Shown: positions 26,660 to 36,356 of the stretch, piece by piece
How positions within the stretch are numbered: the stretch's first letter is position 1
How the letters are laid out: each line of letters opens with the position of its first letter
Assembly: GCA_002835675.1 (NCBI GenBank)
Contig: PIZR01000002.1
Span: 1,093,878 to 1,157,877, forward strand
Source: Bacillus sp. BA3
GTDB taxonomy: Bacteria > Bacillota > Bacilli > Bacillales > DSM-1321
Length of the DNA: 64,000 bases
Direction: 5' to 3'
Made by a program: the position numbers and the translations under genes
The notes under the pieces: generated by a model
What the model was told of the DNA's origin: nothing
Databases searched by the model: none
Seen by the model: the letters and a program-made list of their open reading frames with translations, nothing else

Positions 26660-26697
26660 AAAAAAGCGCAGTGCAAATGGCACTGCGCCTTTTTTGT
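26660..26697 (+). terminator. Rho-independent terminator
   Basis: GCGCAGTGC and GCACTGCGC form a perfect 9-bp stem with a 5-base loop, then CTTTTTTG, after the YhgE-like gene. Confidence 0.92.
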
Positions 26698-26734
26698 ATA
26701 AAAGTGAAATCACCGGGTAAAACATATTTGATTC

Positions 26735-26905
26735 ATGGGTCGATTTAAATAGGTGATAGGTCGAATATTTCCAACGTGGGTCGAATTTAATCGGTGATAG
26801 GTCGAATTATTCCAGCGGGGGTCGAATTAAATCGGCGGTAGGTCGAATTATTCCATCGTAGATCGAATAATTCGCTGTAGCCTGAATTAATTCCGCTGTA
26901 AATCA
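26735..26905. repeat. Tandem array B (21-27 bp period)
   Basis: Degenerate units built on GGTCGAATTATTCC, joined by GCGG or GTAG linkers, appear about eight times. The array fills the gap between the YhgE terminator and the MFS terminator. The same motif is found in arrays A and E. No gene lies in 26656-26984. Confidence 0.75.
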
Positions 26906-26927
26906 AACTAGATGGCTGATGTTATTA

Positions 26928-26972
26928 AAAAAAGCCCTATGCTGCCTGAACGATTCAGGTGGCATAGGGCCT
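26928..26972 (-). terminator. Rho-independent terminator of the DHA2 gene
   Basis: On the minus strand CCCTATGCCACCTGAA pairs with TTCAGGCAGCATAGGG and is followed by seven T. Confidence 0.9.
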
Positions 26973-26984
26973 TATATTGTTTCA

Positions 26985-28490
26985 TTAAGCGGTTTGATCT
27001 TTTTTCATAGCTGGTTTTTCTTCAGCCGGCCAAGCACGCTTAATGAATAATGCCAGAATCAGCGCCACACCGGCAATGAAGGTAGATACAAAGAAGGAGA
27101 AGTTAATTCCATCCAGCATTGCCTGCATCCCGATTTGGGCTTTCATTTGGCCCATCATCTCAGCGGTGGGCTGGCTTGTTAATTTGCTCATCGCTTTCGT
27201 CATTAAAGCTTCGGCAGTAGAAGCTGCACGGTTAGACATGACCGTAACGAGCAATGCCGTACCGATCGCACCGGAAATTTGGTTCAGTGTGTTATTCATG
27301 GCTGTACCGTGCGGGTTCATGCGGGCTGGCAGCGAGTTCAAACCATTTGTCATGATCGGCATCATGGACATTGACATCCCGAAGGAACGAACGGAAAACA
27401 GGATTACAATTTCTGTATACGTAGTTTCCATTGATAATTTACTTAGCAAATACGTAGTTACCACGGTGATAAGCAATCCGATTGAAGCAAGGATGCGGGC
27501 ACCGAACTTATCGAAAAGCTTACCGGTGACCGGTGACATGAGGGCCATTAATAACGCACCTGGAAGCATCAGTAATCCAGAATCGAATGGTGAAATGCCA
27601 CGTACTGTTTGTGTGTACATCGGAATTAAGATCATCCCCGAGAACATCGCCATGTTCAGTACGATTGAGATCGTTGCGGATAAAGCGAACATCGGGTGCT
27701 TGAAGATCTTGAACTCAAGCATTGGTGTTTCCATTTTAAGCTGGCGTGTTATGAAAAGGATCAGGGAGATGGCACCGACAATCAGTGTGCCGTATACCTC
27801 AAGGCTATCCCAACCTTTGCTGCCTGCCGAACTGAATCCGTAAAGCAAACCGCCGAAGCCTAAGCTTGAAAGGATGACCGATATTTTATCAATTGAGATA
27901 TTGACTTTTTCCTTGTGGTCTTTAAGTTTAAAGAAGCCGAAAATAAGCACTAGTAAAGCTAGCGGAGTAATGAAATGGAATAGCATTCTCCAATCATAAT
28001 GTTCGATGATCCAGCCTGAAAGCGTCGGCCCGATTGCAGGGGCAAACATCATGACCAAACCGAATAGTCCCATTGCCGAGCCCCGTTTTTCAACAGGGAA
28101 AGAAGTTAAAAGTACGTTCATTAATAATGGCATCATGATTGCCGAACCGGCAGCCTGAACCATACGTGCGCTCAATAATAGCGGGAATACATGCGCTACA
28201 CCTGCCACGATTGTCCCGATTGAGAATAGGAGCATGGCTGTCAGGAACAGATTACGTACCGAATATTTTCTTATTAAGAAGGCAGTTGTCGGAATCATGA
28301 TTCCGTTCACGAGCATGTAGCCAGTTGTCAGCCATTGAACTGTGGAAGTCTCTATTCCCAGGTCTATTTGAATTGATGGCAGTGCAATATTTAAAAGGGT
28401 TGAATTCAGTATCGATATGAACGCCCCGACCATCAATATGGCCAAAATGCCATACGAACCCTTTTTCTCATTTATTTGTGCAGTACTCAC
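26985..28490 (-). CDS. MFS multidrug exporter, DHA2 family
   Basis: A 501-residue 14-helix major facilitator protein of the EmrB/QacA (DHA2) family. Motifs are LNSTLLNIALPSIQIDLG in TM1, TGYMLVNGIMIP, the RxxxG-type loop, and GLFGLVMMFAPAIGPTLSGW (motif C) in TM5. It is closest in feel to LmrB/Mdr drug exporters of Bacillus and expels lipophilic or cationic drugs using protons. It is divergent from a TetR gene, the usual local repressor for such pumps. Confidence 0.9.
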   Translation of the reverse strand: MSTAQINEKKGSYGILAILMVGAFISILNSTLLNIALPSIQIDLGIETSTVQWLTTGYMLVNGIMIPTTAFLIRKYSVRNLFLTAMLLFSIGTIVAGVAHVFPLLLSARMVQAAGSAIMMPLLMNVLLTSFPVEKRGSAMGLFGLVMMFAPAIGPTLSGWIIEHYDWRMLFHFITPLALLVLIFGFFKLKDHKEKVNISIDKISVILSSLGFGGLLYGFSSAGSKGWDSLEVYGTLIVGAISLILFITRQLKMETPMLEFKIFKHPMFALSATISIVLNMAMFSGMILIPMYTQTVRGISPFDSGLLMLPGALLMALMSPVTGKLFDKFGARILASIGLLITVVTTYLLSKLSMETTYTEIVILFSVRSFGMSMSMMPIMTNGLNSLPARMNPHGTAMNNTLNQISGAIGTALLVTVMSNRAASTAEALMTKAMSKLTSQPTAEMMGQMKAQIGMQAMLDGINFSFFVSTFIAGVALILALFIKRAWPAEEKPAMKKDQTA

Positions 28491-28687
28491 TTTTTATCTA
28501 TTCCTCCATTCAAACTATTGGTTCATTTAATTAGACGAGCGGTATATTCCAATCTCACAAAATCAATAATATACCCCTAGTTCATTTTTTGCAATAGAAA
28601 TTTACTGGTTTAAATAAGGGTTTGTGCTGTCATGAAAAATAGAGTACGATTAAATTTATACAAGCAGTATAATGAAAATTAGGTGAT

Positions 28688-29587
28688 ATGATGAATAATC
28701 GAAGGCAGAATGTCATCGATACGGCTCATAAGCTTTTTATTGACAAAGGCTACCAAGCGACGTCCATCCAGGACATTCTAGACGGCAGCGGTATATCAAA
28801 AGGTACATTTTATAATTATTTCCCTTCGAAGGGTGAATTATTTATAGCCATTTTCCGTTCCTTTTATACAAAGATTCGCCATGAACGGGAAAAACTGTTG
28901 ATTGGTCAAGATTCCGCCGATATTGAAATTTTCATCCGGCAGCTAGAACTGCAATTAATGGTGAACAAGCAAAGCAAATTGCTCATCCTGATCGAAGAAG
29001 TCCGTGTTTCCAACGATGAAGAATTAAAACAATTCATCAATAAAACGCTATTGTTGAGCTTACGCTGGATGTATAACCGTTTTATCGATATCTTCGGGGA
29101 AAGCAAAAAACCCTATCTTTTAGATAGCGTCATTATCTTTCATTCGATGATGACCCACATGAATCATTTTAGTTATCGTGCTAATCCCGCAGGTACACCG
29201 GACATACAAATTATCCGCTATTGCATGAACCGCATTGTCCATTTAGTCAATGAAGTGGCTGAAAGCGGGGAACAGATCATTGATCCGGAACTAATGGACA
29301 CATGGTTTCCAAACTTTACAAACCACCTTGAACCTTGCCATAATGATTTGCTTCATTCCACCACGGAATTGAAAAAAGCGATAAACAAAGCTTTTCCTTG
29401 CGATGAAAATCGAACAAGAGCCATTGAATTGGTCGACTTCATCCAAGATGAGCTAATGCAGTCTGACAAACCGCGAGAATTCTTGATAGAAAGTTTGCTG
29501 GCCACTTTGAAGACTAGATATGCTTCTCAGGTCCAAGCATACATTGATTATTTTGAAGAAAGCATCAACTCTTGCTTGAGCCGTTAA
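28688..29587 (+). CDS. TetR-family regulator of the adjacent exporter
   Basis: A 299-residue protein, long for TetR. The DNA-binding domain lies at 5-60 (VIDTAHKLFIDKGYQATSIQ, GISKGTFYNYFPSKGELF), followed by an extended helical ligand domain. It is encoded 197 bases upstream of and divergent from the DHA2 exporter, so it likely represses it. AGGTGAT fits either of two adjacent ATG codons (28688 or 28691). A terminator follows. Confidence 0.87.
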   Translation: MMNNRRQNVIDTAHKLFIDKGYQATSIQDILDGSGISKGTFYNYFPSKGELFIAIFRSFYTKIRHEREKLLIGQDSADIEIFIRQLELQLMVNKQSKLLILIEEVRVSNDEELKQFINKTLLLSLRWMYNRFIDIFGESKKPYLLDSVIIFHSMMTHMNHFSYRANPAGTPDIQIIRYCMNRIVHLVNEVAESGEQIIDPELMDTWFPNFTNHLEPCHNDLLHSTTELKKAINKAFPCDENRTRAIELVDFIQDELMQSDKPREFLIESLLATLKTRYASQVQAYIDYFEESINSCLSR

Positions 29588-29599
29588 AGATTGAAGACA

Positions 29600-29635
29600 C
29601 ACGCACCTACCGAAATCGGCAGGTGTTTTTTTATG
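29600..29635 (+). terminator. Rho-independent terminator
   Basis: CACCTACCGA and TCGGCAGGTG form a stem with a short loop followed by seven T after the tetR gene. Confidence 0.85.
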
Positions 29636-29731
29636 GCTTCTTGCATTGCCCCGATTTTATAAAAAGAGTGGTTTTATAAAAGGTACCTAAGGAAACACTA
29701 TCCTTATCATAATAAAGGGAGGTCTACCCAC

Positions 29732-31405
29732 TTGAGTGTGAAAGAGAATGCTTTGTCCATACTGGCTCTGGGCGGAGTGAATGAAATCGGTAAAAACATG
29801 TATGTGGTTCAATATGCAAACGATATCGTCATTATTGACTGTGGTGCCAAGTTTCCTGATGAAAGTTTATTAGGAGTCGATTTAATCATTCCTGATATTT
29901 CCTTTCTCCAGGAGAATAAGGAGAAGATCCGGGCTTTGATTGTTACTCATGGGCATGAAGATCATATTGGCGGTATCCCCTATTTCTTAAAAAAATTGAA
30001 TGTACCCATTTATGCCACACGTTTAACACTAGGTTTGATTGAATTGAAATTAAAAGAACATAACCTTTTGGGTGATACGAAGTTAATCCAGATCGACTCG
30101 GATTCAAGATTGGAATTCGGAGAGATGGTTCTCGACTTTTTCAAAACGAATCATAGTATACCCGATTGCCTTGGCGTCACCATGCGAACGCCAGAAGGCA
30201 CGGTCGTTCATACAGGGGACTTTAAGTTTGACTTGACTCCCATGAATGATCAGTATCCCGATATTCATAAAATGGCCAAGATTGGGAGTGAAGGTGTTTT
30301 GGTTTTATTATCGGAAAGCACGAACGCTGAACGTCCCGGCTCCAGTCCCTCGGAGCATCTCGTTGGCAGCCATATCGAAGAGGCCTTCATGCAGGCAAAA
30401 CAGAAAGTCTTTCTTTCGACCTTCGCTTCAAATGTCAATCGAGTTCAACAAGTTGTGAACGCTGCACAGAAGACAAACCGGAAACTTGCCCTAATTGGAC
30501 GTAGCATGGTGAACGTCGTATCCGTTGCCATTGAACGCGGCTACCTTGAGGTACCTGATGGGATGCTTATCCAACCACATGAAGTCGATAATTATGCTCC
30601 TGAAAGGATCGCGGTTTTATGTACAGGAAGTCAAGGAGAGCCGTTTGCTGCCCTTTCCCGCCTTTCCAGTTCAAATTATCGGGATATGAGTATACTGCCT
30701 GATGATACAGTGATTCTTGCCTCCACTCCAATACCCGGAAATGAACGGGATGTTTCACGAATCATCGACAACCTATTTCAACTTGGTGCCAAAGTCATTT
30801 ACGGTTCTGGGACTGTAACAGGCATGCATGTATCCGGACATGCCTATCAGGAAGAGTTGAAGCTCATGCTTACCCTGATGAAACCGAAGTATTTCATTCC
30901 AATTCACGGTGAATATCGGATGTTGCACCAACATCGATTACTGGCTGAGTCTGTCGGGGTAGAGAAGGGCAATACTTTCATTATCAGTAATGGCGATGTG
31001 GTGGATATTGAAAACTCCGTTGCCCGTCAAACGAGAAAGGTGGCTGCCGGCAATACCTTTGTTGACGGTGTCGGCGTTGGTGATGTTGGAGAAATCGTTC
31101 TGCGGGACCGTAAGCAGCTTTCCGAAGATGGCATGCTCGTAATCGTCATAACATTAAGCAAGTCGGAACGAAAAATAGTATCAGGACCCGATACAATTTC
31201 CCGTGGATTTGTATATGTTCAAAATTCCGAGGACCTCCTTAAACATGTGAATCGTCTTGTCACGAAAACGGTCAACGACTTACAAAGTGAAAAGATATAC
31301 CGTTGGAACATCATCAAACAAACCATAAAGAAGGAATTGGGGCACTATCTCTTTACTCAAACTAAGAAAAAGCCAATGATCCTTCCGATCATCATTGAAA
31401 TTTAG
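29732..31405 (+). CDS. Ribonuclease J-type metallo-beta-lactamase RNase
   Basis: A 557-residue RNase J with the intact metal site HGHEDHIGG (about 74-82), downstream GDFKFDLTP and the beta-CASP motifs ESTNAERPG, STFASNVNRVQQ and PIHGEYRML. RNase J1 is a 5'-to-3' exo- and endonuclease in mRNA and rRNA processing. The intact HGHEDH matches J1 rather than J2, whose motif is altered in B. subtilis. However, the gene is not beside ykzG, the usual rnjA neighbour, and the N terminus (LSVKENALSILALGGVNEIG) differs from recalled J1. It may be an extra paralogue. Start: TTG with GGGAGG nine bases upstream. A shared terminator follows. Confidence 0.88.
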   Translation: MSVKENALSILALGGVNEIGKNMYVVQYANDIVIIDCGAKFPDESLLGVDLIIPDISFLQENKEKIRALIVTHGHEDHIGGIPYFLKKLNVPIYATRLTLGLIELKLKEHNLLGDTKLIQIDSDSRLEFGEMVLDFFKTNHSIPDCLGVTMRTPEGTVVHTGDFKFDLTPMNDQYPDIHKMAKIGSEGVLVLLSESTNAERPGSSPSEHLVGSHIEEAFMQAKQKVFLSTFASNVNRVQQVVNAAQKTNRKLALIGRSMVNVVSVAIERGYLEVPDGMLIQPHEVDNYAPERIAVLCTGSQGEPFAALSRLSSSNYRDMSILPDDTVILASTPIPGNERDVSRIIDNLFQLGAKVIYGSGTVTGMHVSGHAYQEELKLMLTLMKPKYFIPIHGEYRMLHQHRLLAESVGVEKGNTFIISNGDVVDIENSVARQTRKVAAGNTFVDGVGVGDVGEIVLRDRKQLSEDGMLVIVITLSKSERKIVSGPDTISRGFVYVQNSEDLLKHVNRLVTKTVNDLQSEKIYRWNIIKQTIKKELGHYLFTQTKKKPMILPIIIEI

Positions 31406-31422
31406 CACCAAATCGAAAGCAC

Positions 31423-31461
31423 ACAAAAAGGAACTAGACTTCGTTAGTCGAGTTCCTTTTT
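31423..31461. terminator. Bidirectional terminator between RNase J and the APC permease
   Basis: AAAAAGGAACTAGACT and AGTCGAGTTCCTTTTTTT are nearly complementary, with T-runs on both strands; it ends both convergent genes. Confidence 0.9.
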
Positions 31462-31462
31462 T

Positions 31463-32881
31463 TCAATCAAGTTCTGATTTACTGGCTTTTGCGGCCATCG
31501 CCTTGTTCTTATTCCAAACCTTGAATTTCATGAAAACGGCGGCAAGACCGATGATCACGATGAATAAAAGGCTGATGAAAAAACCTGGACGTATTTCTTT
31601 TTCAAGCAAAGTGCCACTGACCGCCGCTAAAATTAAAAGAAGTCCGAAAACGGCCGTGATCTTACTCCAAATCTTATTTTCCAAGATTTTAAGTGAAGAA
31701 AGAATGATGAATGCCCAGTTATACAAAAGTAATATTCCAGCAGATGTTGTGATGTATTCATAAATCTTGCCTGGCAGGAGCAAGGCAGTGATGATTGACC
31801 CTAAAAGTCCTAAGGCTCCAAGACCAAGTGAAGGCAGTGGAAGGTCCTTGAATTTCTTGATCTTTTGCATGAATAATGAGGGTGCGTTCCCGTCATTGGA
31901 GAGTGTTACCAAAAGATTGGTTACACCAAAAAGTGAAGCGGTCATCGTCGAGAAACCAGCTATTATAATTGCACCATTAAATACGTGCGGGAAAAATGTC
32001 AGATGATAGCTGTCCAATGCTGAAACGAATGGACTTTCTTTTTCACTGAATGCCCCTAACGATATCATGGTTACGGCTAACCCCAATGAAACCACATATA
32101 TGATGGTTAGAACCAAGAGCATGATCGTCCCTGCCTTTGGCGCATCTTCTTTCTTTTTAAGCTGCATCGCCATCAGTCCAATGACCTCAATGCCGCCAAA
32201 CGCATAAAAAGCATAGATTAGTGATGTCCAAAACCCTTTTAACCCTTTTGGGAATAATTCATTGAACTTATTCGGAAAGGATGGCGGTTTCCCTCCATCA
32301 AGACCAAACCAGCCGAAAACGGCACATATTGCAATGATGATAAACATTACGATTGCTGCTGTCTTAATTACCGCAAGGATGTTTTCCACCCTGTCGAACC
32401 CTTTTGTTCCCAACAATACCACCACGATTGAAACAATTGCGAATCCGGATGCAAATAGCCACAGCGGTACTTTCGGGAACCAAAATTGAGATAATAGCGA
32501 AAGCGCAGTAAGCTGGCTTCCCATGATCAATATATTGGAGGACCAATAATTCCAGCCACAGCTAAAGCCAGCCCATCGTCCAAATGCTTTATTGGCATAA
32601 TAACAAAAAGAACCCTCTTGAGGATCGGCCGCAGTCATCTTGGCAAGCAGATTATAAACGATGTAGGTACCTAGTGCAGCCAATACAAATGAAAATACAA
32701 TGGATGGCCCCGTCGTTTTAATCCCTATAGTCGATCCAAGGAAATACCCTGTCCCGATCGTACAGCCTACACCGACCAATGATAGCTGCCACCATTTCAT
32801 ATCGCCTTGTTGTTCACCTGATGCATTAGAATCTTGGACAGCCTTCCCTTTCGCTGAACTGCAATTGGCTTTTGTCGTCAT
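31463..32881 (-). CDS. Amino acid permease (APC superfamily)
   Basis: An APC transporter of about 472 residues with 12 hydrophobic segments. Landmarks are LSLVGVGCTIGTGYFLGST in TM1 (the unwound GxGxG-type substrate site), QEGSFCYYANKAFGRWAGF and CGWNYW in TM3. It imports an amino acid with protons; specificity is not clear. The ATG at 32881 (MTTKANCSS) has GGAGG seven bases upstream and is preferred over the upstream ATG at 32905. It stands alone on its strand. Confidence 0.87.
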   Translation of the reverse strand: MTTKANCSSAKGKAVQDSNASGEQQGDMKWWQLSLVGVGCTIGTGYFLGSTIGIKTTGPSIVFSFVLAALGTYIVYNLLAKMTAADPQEGSFCYYANKAFGRWAGFSCGWNYWSSNILIMGSQLTALSLLSQFWFPKVPLWLFASGFAIVSIVVVLLGTKGFDRVENILAVIKTAAIVMFIIIAICAVFGWFGLDGGKPPSFPNKFNELFPKGLKGFWTSLIYAFYAFGGIEVIGLMAMQLKKKEDAPKAGTIMLLVLTIIYVVSLGLAVTMISLGAFSEKESPFVSALDSYHLTFFPHVFNGAIIIAGFSTMTASLFGVTNLLVTLSNDGNAPSLFMQKIKKFKDLPLPSLGLGALGLLGSIITALLLPGKIYEYITTSAGILLLYNWAFIILSSLKILENKIWSKITAVFGLLLILAAVSGTLLEKEIRPGFFISLLFIVIIGLAAVFMKFKVWNKNKAMAAKASKSELD

Positions 32882-32992
32882 GACATTACCTCCTCCTTCC
32901 ATCATTCATAGTGTTGATATTGCCACAATGAATTATGCAAGGAAGAAGTTTTCAAATACCCTACCTTATGTAATAAACTAAAGCATGGTGCT

Positions 32993-33625
32993 TTATGATA
33001 TGAATGCAGAAATACCTTGATATGCAAAATAAACCCCAAAGCCTACCAATGATAATCCAGAGATGATCGAAATGGCCATTAAGCTTTTTTCATTTAAGAA
33101 CCTGCGAAATCCATTCGTTAATGCCGCTACAAAAAAATCCCAACAGGTAAGCCCAAGGAAGATCATCCCGCTATAAATGAAAAGTTGGGATGTCCCGTAA
33201 CTTGAAGCTGTTTTAGCTAGAACAGATCCATATATCCCCAACCAAAATAAAATGGATAATGGACTGGTCACGGACATGATGAACCCTGTCAAAAAACAGG
33301 AAATTAAAGAATCTTTATTCCTATATTCATTTAATAATATCGTATTGACCCGTAAAACACTTTCGACCCCAGAATAAATAAGCACGAATCCCCCAAAAAG
33401 CCATAGAAAAATCTGGACAATCGGAATTCCTAAAAACCTTACCATACCTATATACACTAAAATCATGAACAAGGCATCTGCAATCATCGACCCTGCCCCA
33501 ACGATCCAGGCATGCCAGAACCCGTTCTTGATTCCTTTATCGATACGAGCAGAGTTCACCGGACCGATCGGTGCTGCAAGGGTAAGTCCCAAGAAAAAGT
33601 AACTCAGCAGTAAATGTACACTCAA
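32993..33625 (-). CDS. LysE-family amino acid exporter, copy 1
   Basis: A 210-residue LysE/RhtB-type exporter with six TM segments. The N terminus has the family motif AAPIGPVNSARIDKGIKNGF; GFIMSVTSPLSILFWLG is also typical. It is a paralogue of the gene at 36610 (same motif order, similar ends). It most likely exports an amino acid or analogue. It is transcribed away from the MFS gene at 33.8 kb only by sharing the strand; no regulator lies beside it. Confidence 0.87.
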   Translation of the reverse strand: MSVHLLLSYFFLGLTLAAPIGPVNSARIDKGIKNGFWHAWIVGAGSMIADALFMILVYIGMVRFLGIPIVQIFLWLFGGFVLIYSGVESVLRVNTILLNEYRNKDSLISCFLTGFIMSVTSPLSILFWLGIYGSVLAKTASSYGTSQLFIYSGMIFLGLTCWDFFVAALTNGFRRFLNEKSLMAISIISGLSLVGFGVYFAYQGISAFIS

Positions 33626-33723
33626 AAAGCATCACTCCTTCGAGCTAGTTCATGACTTGTACATTTTATGTGACAACCCTCGGCCTATAACCACTTGCCA
33701 AAAAAAATTTCCAGATTTACAAA

Positions 33724-33766
33724 CAAAAAAAGCCGTGGGAAAGCCCGGCTTTTTCGGAGAACTTCT
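33724..33766 (-). terminator. Rho-independent terminator of the MFS gene
   Basis: The minus strand has AAAGCCGGGC and GCCCACGGCTTT-like pairing across a short loop, then a T-rich tail (TTTTTTTG), directly after the MFS stop. Confidence 0.75.
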
Positions 33767-33777
33767 ATAGAAACCTA

Positions 33778-35010
33778 TTAGGCAGCAGCTTCTTTTTTGT
33801 CTGAACTAATGAATTTCATAACAATCAAAACGATGCCTATACCAATGATCCCTGAAATGATATAGGTCAAATTGATATGATTTTTCATGACTAGGGACAT
33901 GACCGGAGGGCCTGCCGCAACACCAATGAACCTTGATGACATATAGAAGGAAGTTATCGTACCCCGCTGTTCCTTTTTTATATTTTGAGTGATGATTGCG
34001 TCGAGTGTCGGCAATAACGCACCAATCGCTATGCCCACCAAACTCGTTACGAGTAATAAAAGGAAAACCTTGTTTTTTGTAAAACCGACAAATACAAGGC
34101 TGATTGAAAGAACAGCTATACTGATCATGATGATTTTTTTCATGATTGGTAATTCACCCTTGATTTTTTTCCCGGCAACATAAGAAGATACACAAAGGAA
34201 AAACAGCGGGATCGCTATCACTAAACCTTTTTTAACTCCATGCAAATCATGGATTTTTTCCAGATTATCAGACAAAAAGAAAAGAACACCAAACAAAACC
34301 AACATGACAAATACACCAATCAGGAAAACTGTATATAACCATTTCCCTTCCTGCTTGAATATTTTTTTCGTATCATGCCAGAATTCTTTGAATTTCTTCG
34401 GATCATCCTTCTCCTTTGGTACCTTTATAAAGAAAAAGACCAAGACAATAGATATTAAACTGAAGAATGAAATTGAGAAGAATGGTAAAAACCAGATAAA
34501 TGCAGCAAACAGGGAACCCAGTATTGGACTCAGTACTTTCCCAAATGTATTCGAGGTTTCTATGATTCCTAAACAAGAACTGGTTTTTTCATCATCATCC
34601 TTGTATAGATCCCCCACCAGAGGCAAAATGATGGGCGAGGCCCCAGACGCCCCAATCCCTTGCAATACCCTCCCAATGATGATCCATGTGTATGGATTCT
34701 CCATTTTCCATGATGCATAACCTGCGATCAAGCCGCCGATAAGGGCTAGGATCAAGCTTGGCAGAATCACCATTTTCCGTCCAAATCTATCTGATAAATA
34801 ACCCGCTATAGGAATTAAAAAAATGGATGCTACGGAATAGCTTGTTATAACCATACTTGATTGAAATGAAGATATTCCCACCTTTTCCTCGAAAATGGGC
34901 AAAACCGGGATAAGCATTGAATTTCCAAGTGTCATTACCAATGGAATCGATGCCATACTGATCAGGCACCATACGCTTACATCTTTATTTTGCTTCTCAT
35001 GACCCTCCAT
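33778..35010 (-). CDS. MFS transporter (DHA1-like)
   Basis: A 12-TM major facilitator protein of about 410 residues. PVLPIFEEKVGISSFQSSMV in TM1 and GYLSDRFGRKMVILPSL in the TM2-3 loop are DHA1 drug:proton antiporter hallmarks; ASGASPIILPLVGDLY matches motif C. The ATG at 35010 has GAGGAG seven bases upstream, better than the ATG at 35025. Its substrate is unknown. It lies between the LysE gene and asnA. Confidence 0.87.
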   Translation of the reverse strand: MEGHEKQNKDVSVWCLISMASIPLVMTLGNSMLIPVLPIFEEKVGISSFQSSMVITSYSVASIFLIPIAGYLSDRFGRKMVILPSLILALIGGLIAGYASWKMENPYTWIIIGRVLQGIGASGASPIILPLVGDLYKDDDEKTSSCLGIIETSNTFGKVLSPILGSLFAAFIWFLPFFSISFFSLISIVLVFFFIKVPKEKDDPKKFKEFWHDTKKIFKQEGKWLYTVFLIGVFVMLVLFGVLFFLSDNLEKIHDLHGVKKGLVIAIPLFFLCVSSYVAGKKIKGELPIMKKIIMISIAVLSISLVFVGFTKNKVFLLLLVTSLVGIAIGALLPTLDAIITQNIKKEQRGTITSFYMSSRFIGVAAGPPVMSLVMKNHINLTYIISGIIGIGIVLIVMKFISSDKKEAAA

Positions 35011-35177
35011 ACTTACACTCCTCATCCATTATAAAAGCAACTTATTGCATAAAAGGTAACAATGTGAAACTAATTTGTTTTGCATCATTATTAGATGTCT
35101 TCAATTATTATGTTATAGCGCAGAAAGATTTATTCAGTAGCGCTTTACCCAAAATTACCCCTATTACCTTTAAAACA

Positions 35178-35207
35178 AAAAAAACCATTCTGTTTAAGAA
35201 TGGGTCA
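35178..35207 (-). terminator. Rho-independent terminator of asnA
   Basis: On the minus strand ACCCATTCTTAAACAGAATG folds and is followed by GTTTTTTTTG. A near-identical hairpin (ACCCATTCTGTTTAATAATG read on the plus strand) lies at 35308-35330, before the T-run, so the unit has been partly duplicated around a repeat fragment. Confidence 0.75.
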
Positions 35208-35295
35208 GACTGTTGACAACTCGATATTAATTTAGATTGCCTACATTTTAGAGAGTGTGAAATATGAACGTTGATTTCAATTGGAGCCCCTTTTG
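35207..35295 (-). repeat. Type 1 dispersed element, truncated and reversed
   Basis: Its complement reads GAAATCAACGTTCATATTTC, a break, AGGCAATCTAAATTAATATC and GTCAACAGTCTG, matching the tail region of copy 1 at 590-650. The GC-rich core is missing. It sits between two copies of the asnA terminator hairpin. Confidence 0.6.
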
Positions 35296-35345
35296 ACTAC
35301 AAACTCAACCCATTCTGTTTAATAATGGGTTTCCTCCTTTCGTCT

Positions 35346-36356
35346 TTATAAAAGAATAATATTCCTTTTTTCACAATCCTTTAATATTTGGTCATTCCAT
35401 ACCGAAACCTGAACCTCGCCAATATGTGCTTTCTTCAGCAGAAACATGCATAATCTGGATTGCCCTATTCCTCCACCTATTGAATACGGAAGCTTTCCTT
35501 CCAATATGGCCTTATGATAATCGAGCACCTTACGATTTTCGTTTTTGGATAATCTTAATTGTTTTAACAGTGACTTTTCATCTACTCGAATTCCCATTGA
35601 AGAAACTTCAAAAGCACATTCCAAGAGTGGATTCCATAAAACGATATCTCCATTTAGGTCCCAATCATCATAATCCGGTGAACGTCCATCATGCTTTTCC
35701 CCCGATTGTAACTCTCCGCCAATTTTCATGATGAAAATTGCACCATATTTATTCGCTGCCACATTCTCCCTTTCCTTCGAAGTCAGATTCGGGTATAAAT
35801 CCTCCAACTCCTGGGTCGTAATGAAGTGAATGTCATCAGGTAACACAGGCTTAAGCAGATGATGGAATTCAAACATATAACGTTCGGTCGATTTAATGGC
35901 TCTATATATTTTTTTTACTTCAGATTTTAATGTATCTACGTTACGCTGTTCCTTCGTTATGACTTTCTCCCAGTCCCATTGATCCACAAATAAAGAGTGT
36001 AAATGATCCAGTTTTTCATCACGTCTTATTGCATTCATATTTGTGTAAATGCCTTCATCACACGCCAAACCATACCTAGATAGAGTGATTCTTTTCCACT
36101 TCGCCAAAGATTGAACCACTTCGATTTGTTTATTCTTAATATCCAGAGCTTCAAAGGTAAGAATCCGATCCACACCATTTAAATTGTCATTTATGCCATT
36201 ACCTTCATTTAAAATGATAGGTGCTGATACTTTAATCAGGTTTAACGCATTTGAAATTCCTTCTTCAAAATGATTCTTAATTTCATTTATTGCAATATCC
36301 GTATGCATGATATCAAGAATTGTTTTGTATTTATTCGGCATCGATAATTCAGGCAT
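35346..36356 (-). CDS. asnA: Aspartate-ammonia ligase (asparagine synthetase A)
   Basis: A class II aminoacyl-tRNA-synthetase-like enzyme of 336 residues, the ammonia-dependent AsnA. Motifs seen: LIKVSAPIILNEGNGINDNL (about 53-72), SLAKWKRITLSRYGL, EKLDHLHSLFVDQWDWEK, and GGGIGQSRLCMFLL near the C terminus. It makes asparagine from aspartate, ammonia and ATP. GGAGG seven bases before the ATG at 36356 fixes the start; the frame opens further up at 36389. AsnA is less common than AsnB in Bacillus. Confidence 0.92.
   Translation of the reverse strand: MPELSMPNKYKTILDIMHTDIAINEIKNHFEEGISNALNLIKVSAPIILNEGNGINDNLNGVDRILTFEALDIKNKQIEVVQSLAKWKRITLSRYGLACDEGIYTNMNAIRRDEKLDHLHSLFVDQWDWEKVITKEQRNVDTLKSEVKKIYRAIKSTERYMFEFHHLLKPVLPDDIHFITTQELEDLYPNLTSKERENVAANKYGAIFIMKIGGELQSGEKHDGRSPDYDDWDLNGDIVLWNPLLECAFEVSSMGIRVDEKSLLKQLRLSKNENRKVLDYHKAILEGKLPYSIGGGIGQSRLCMFLLKKAHIGEVQVSVWNDQILKDCEKRNIILL

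Noticed and set aside
27043..27843. 266-codon frame opposite the DHA2 exporter gene
   Set aside because: It is a shadow of the exporter; its composition is that of a reversed membrane protein gene.
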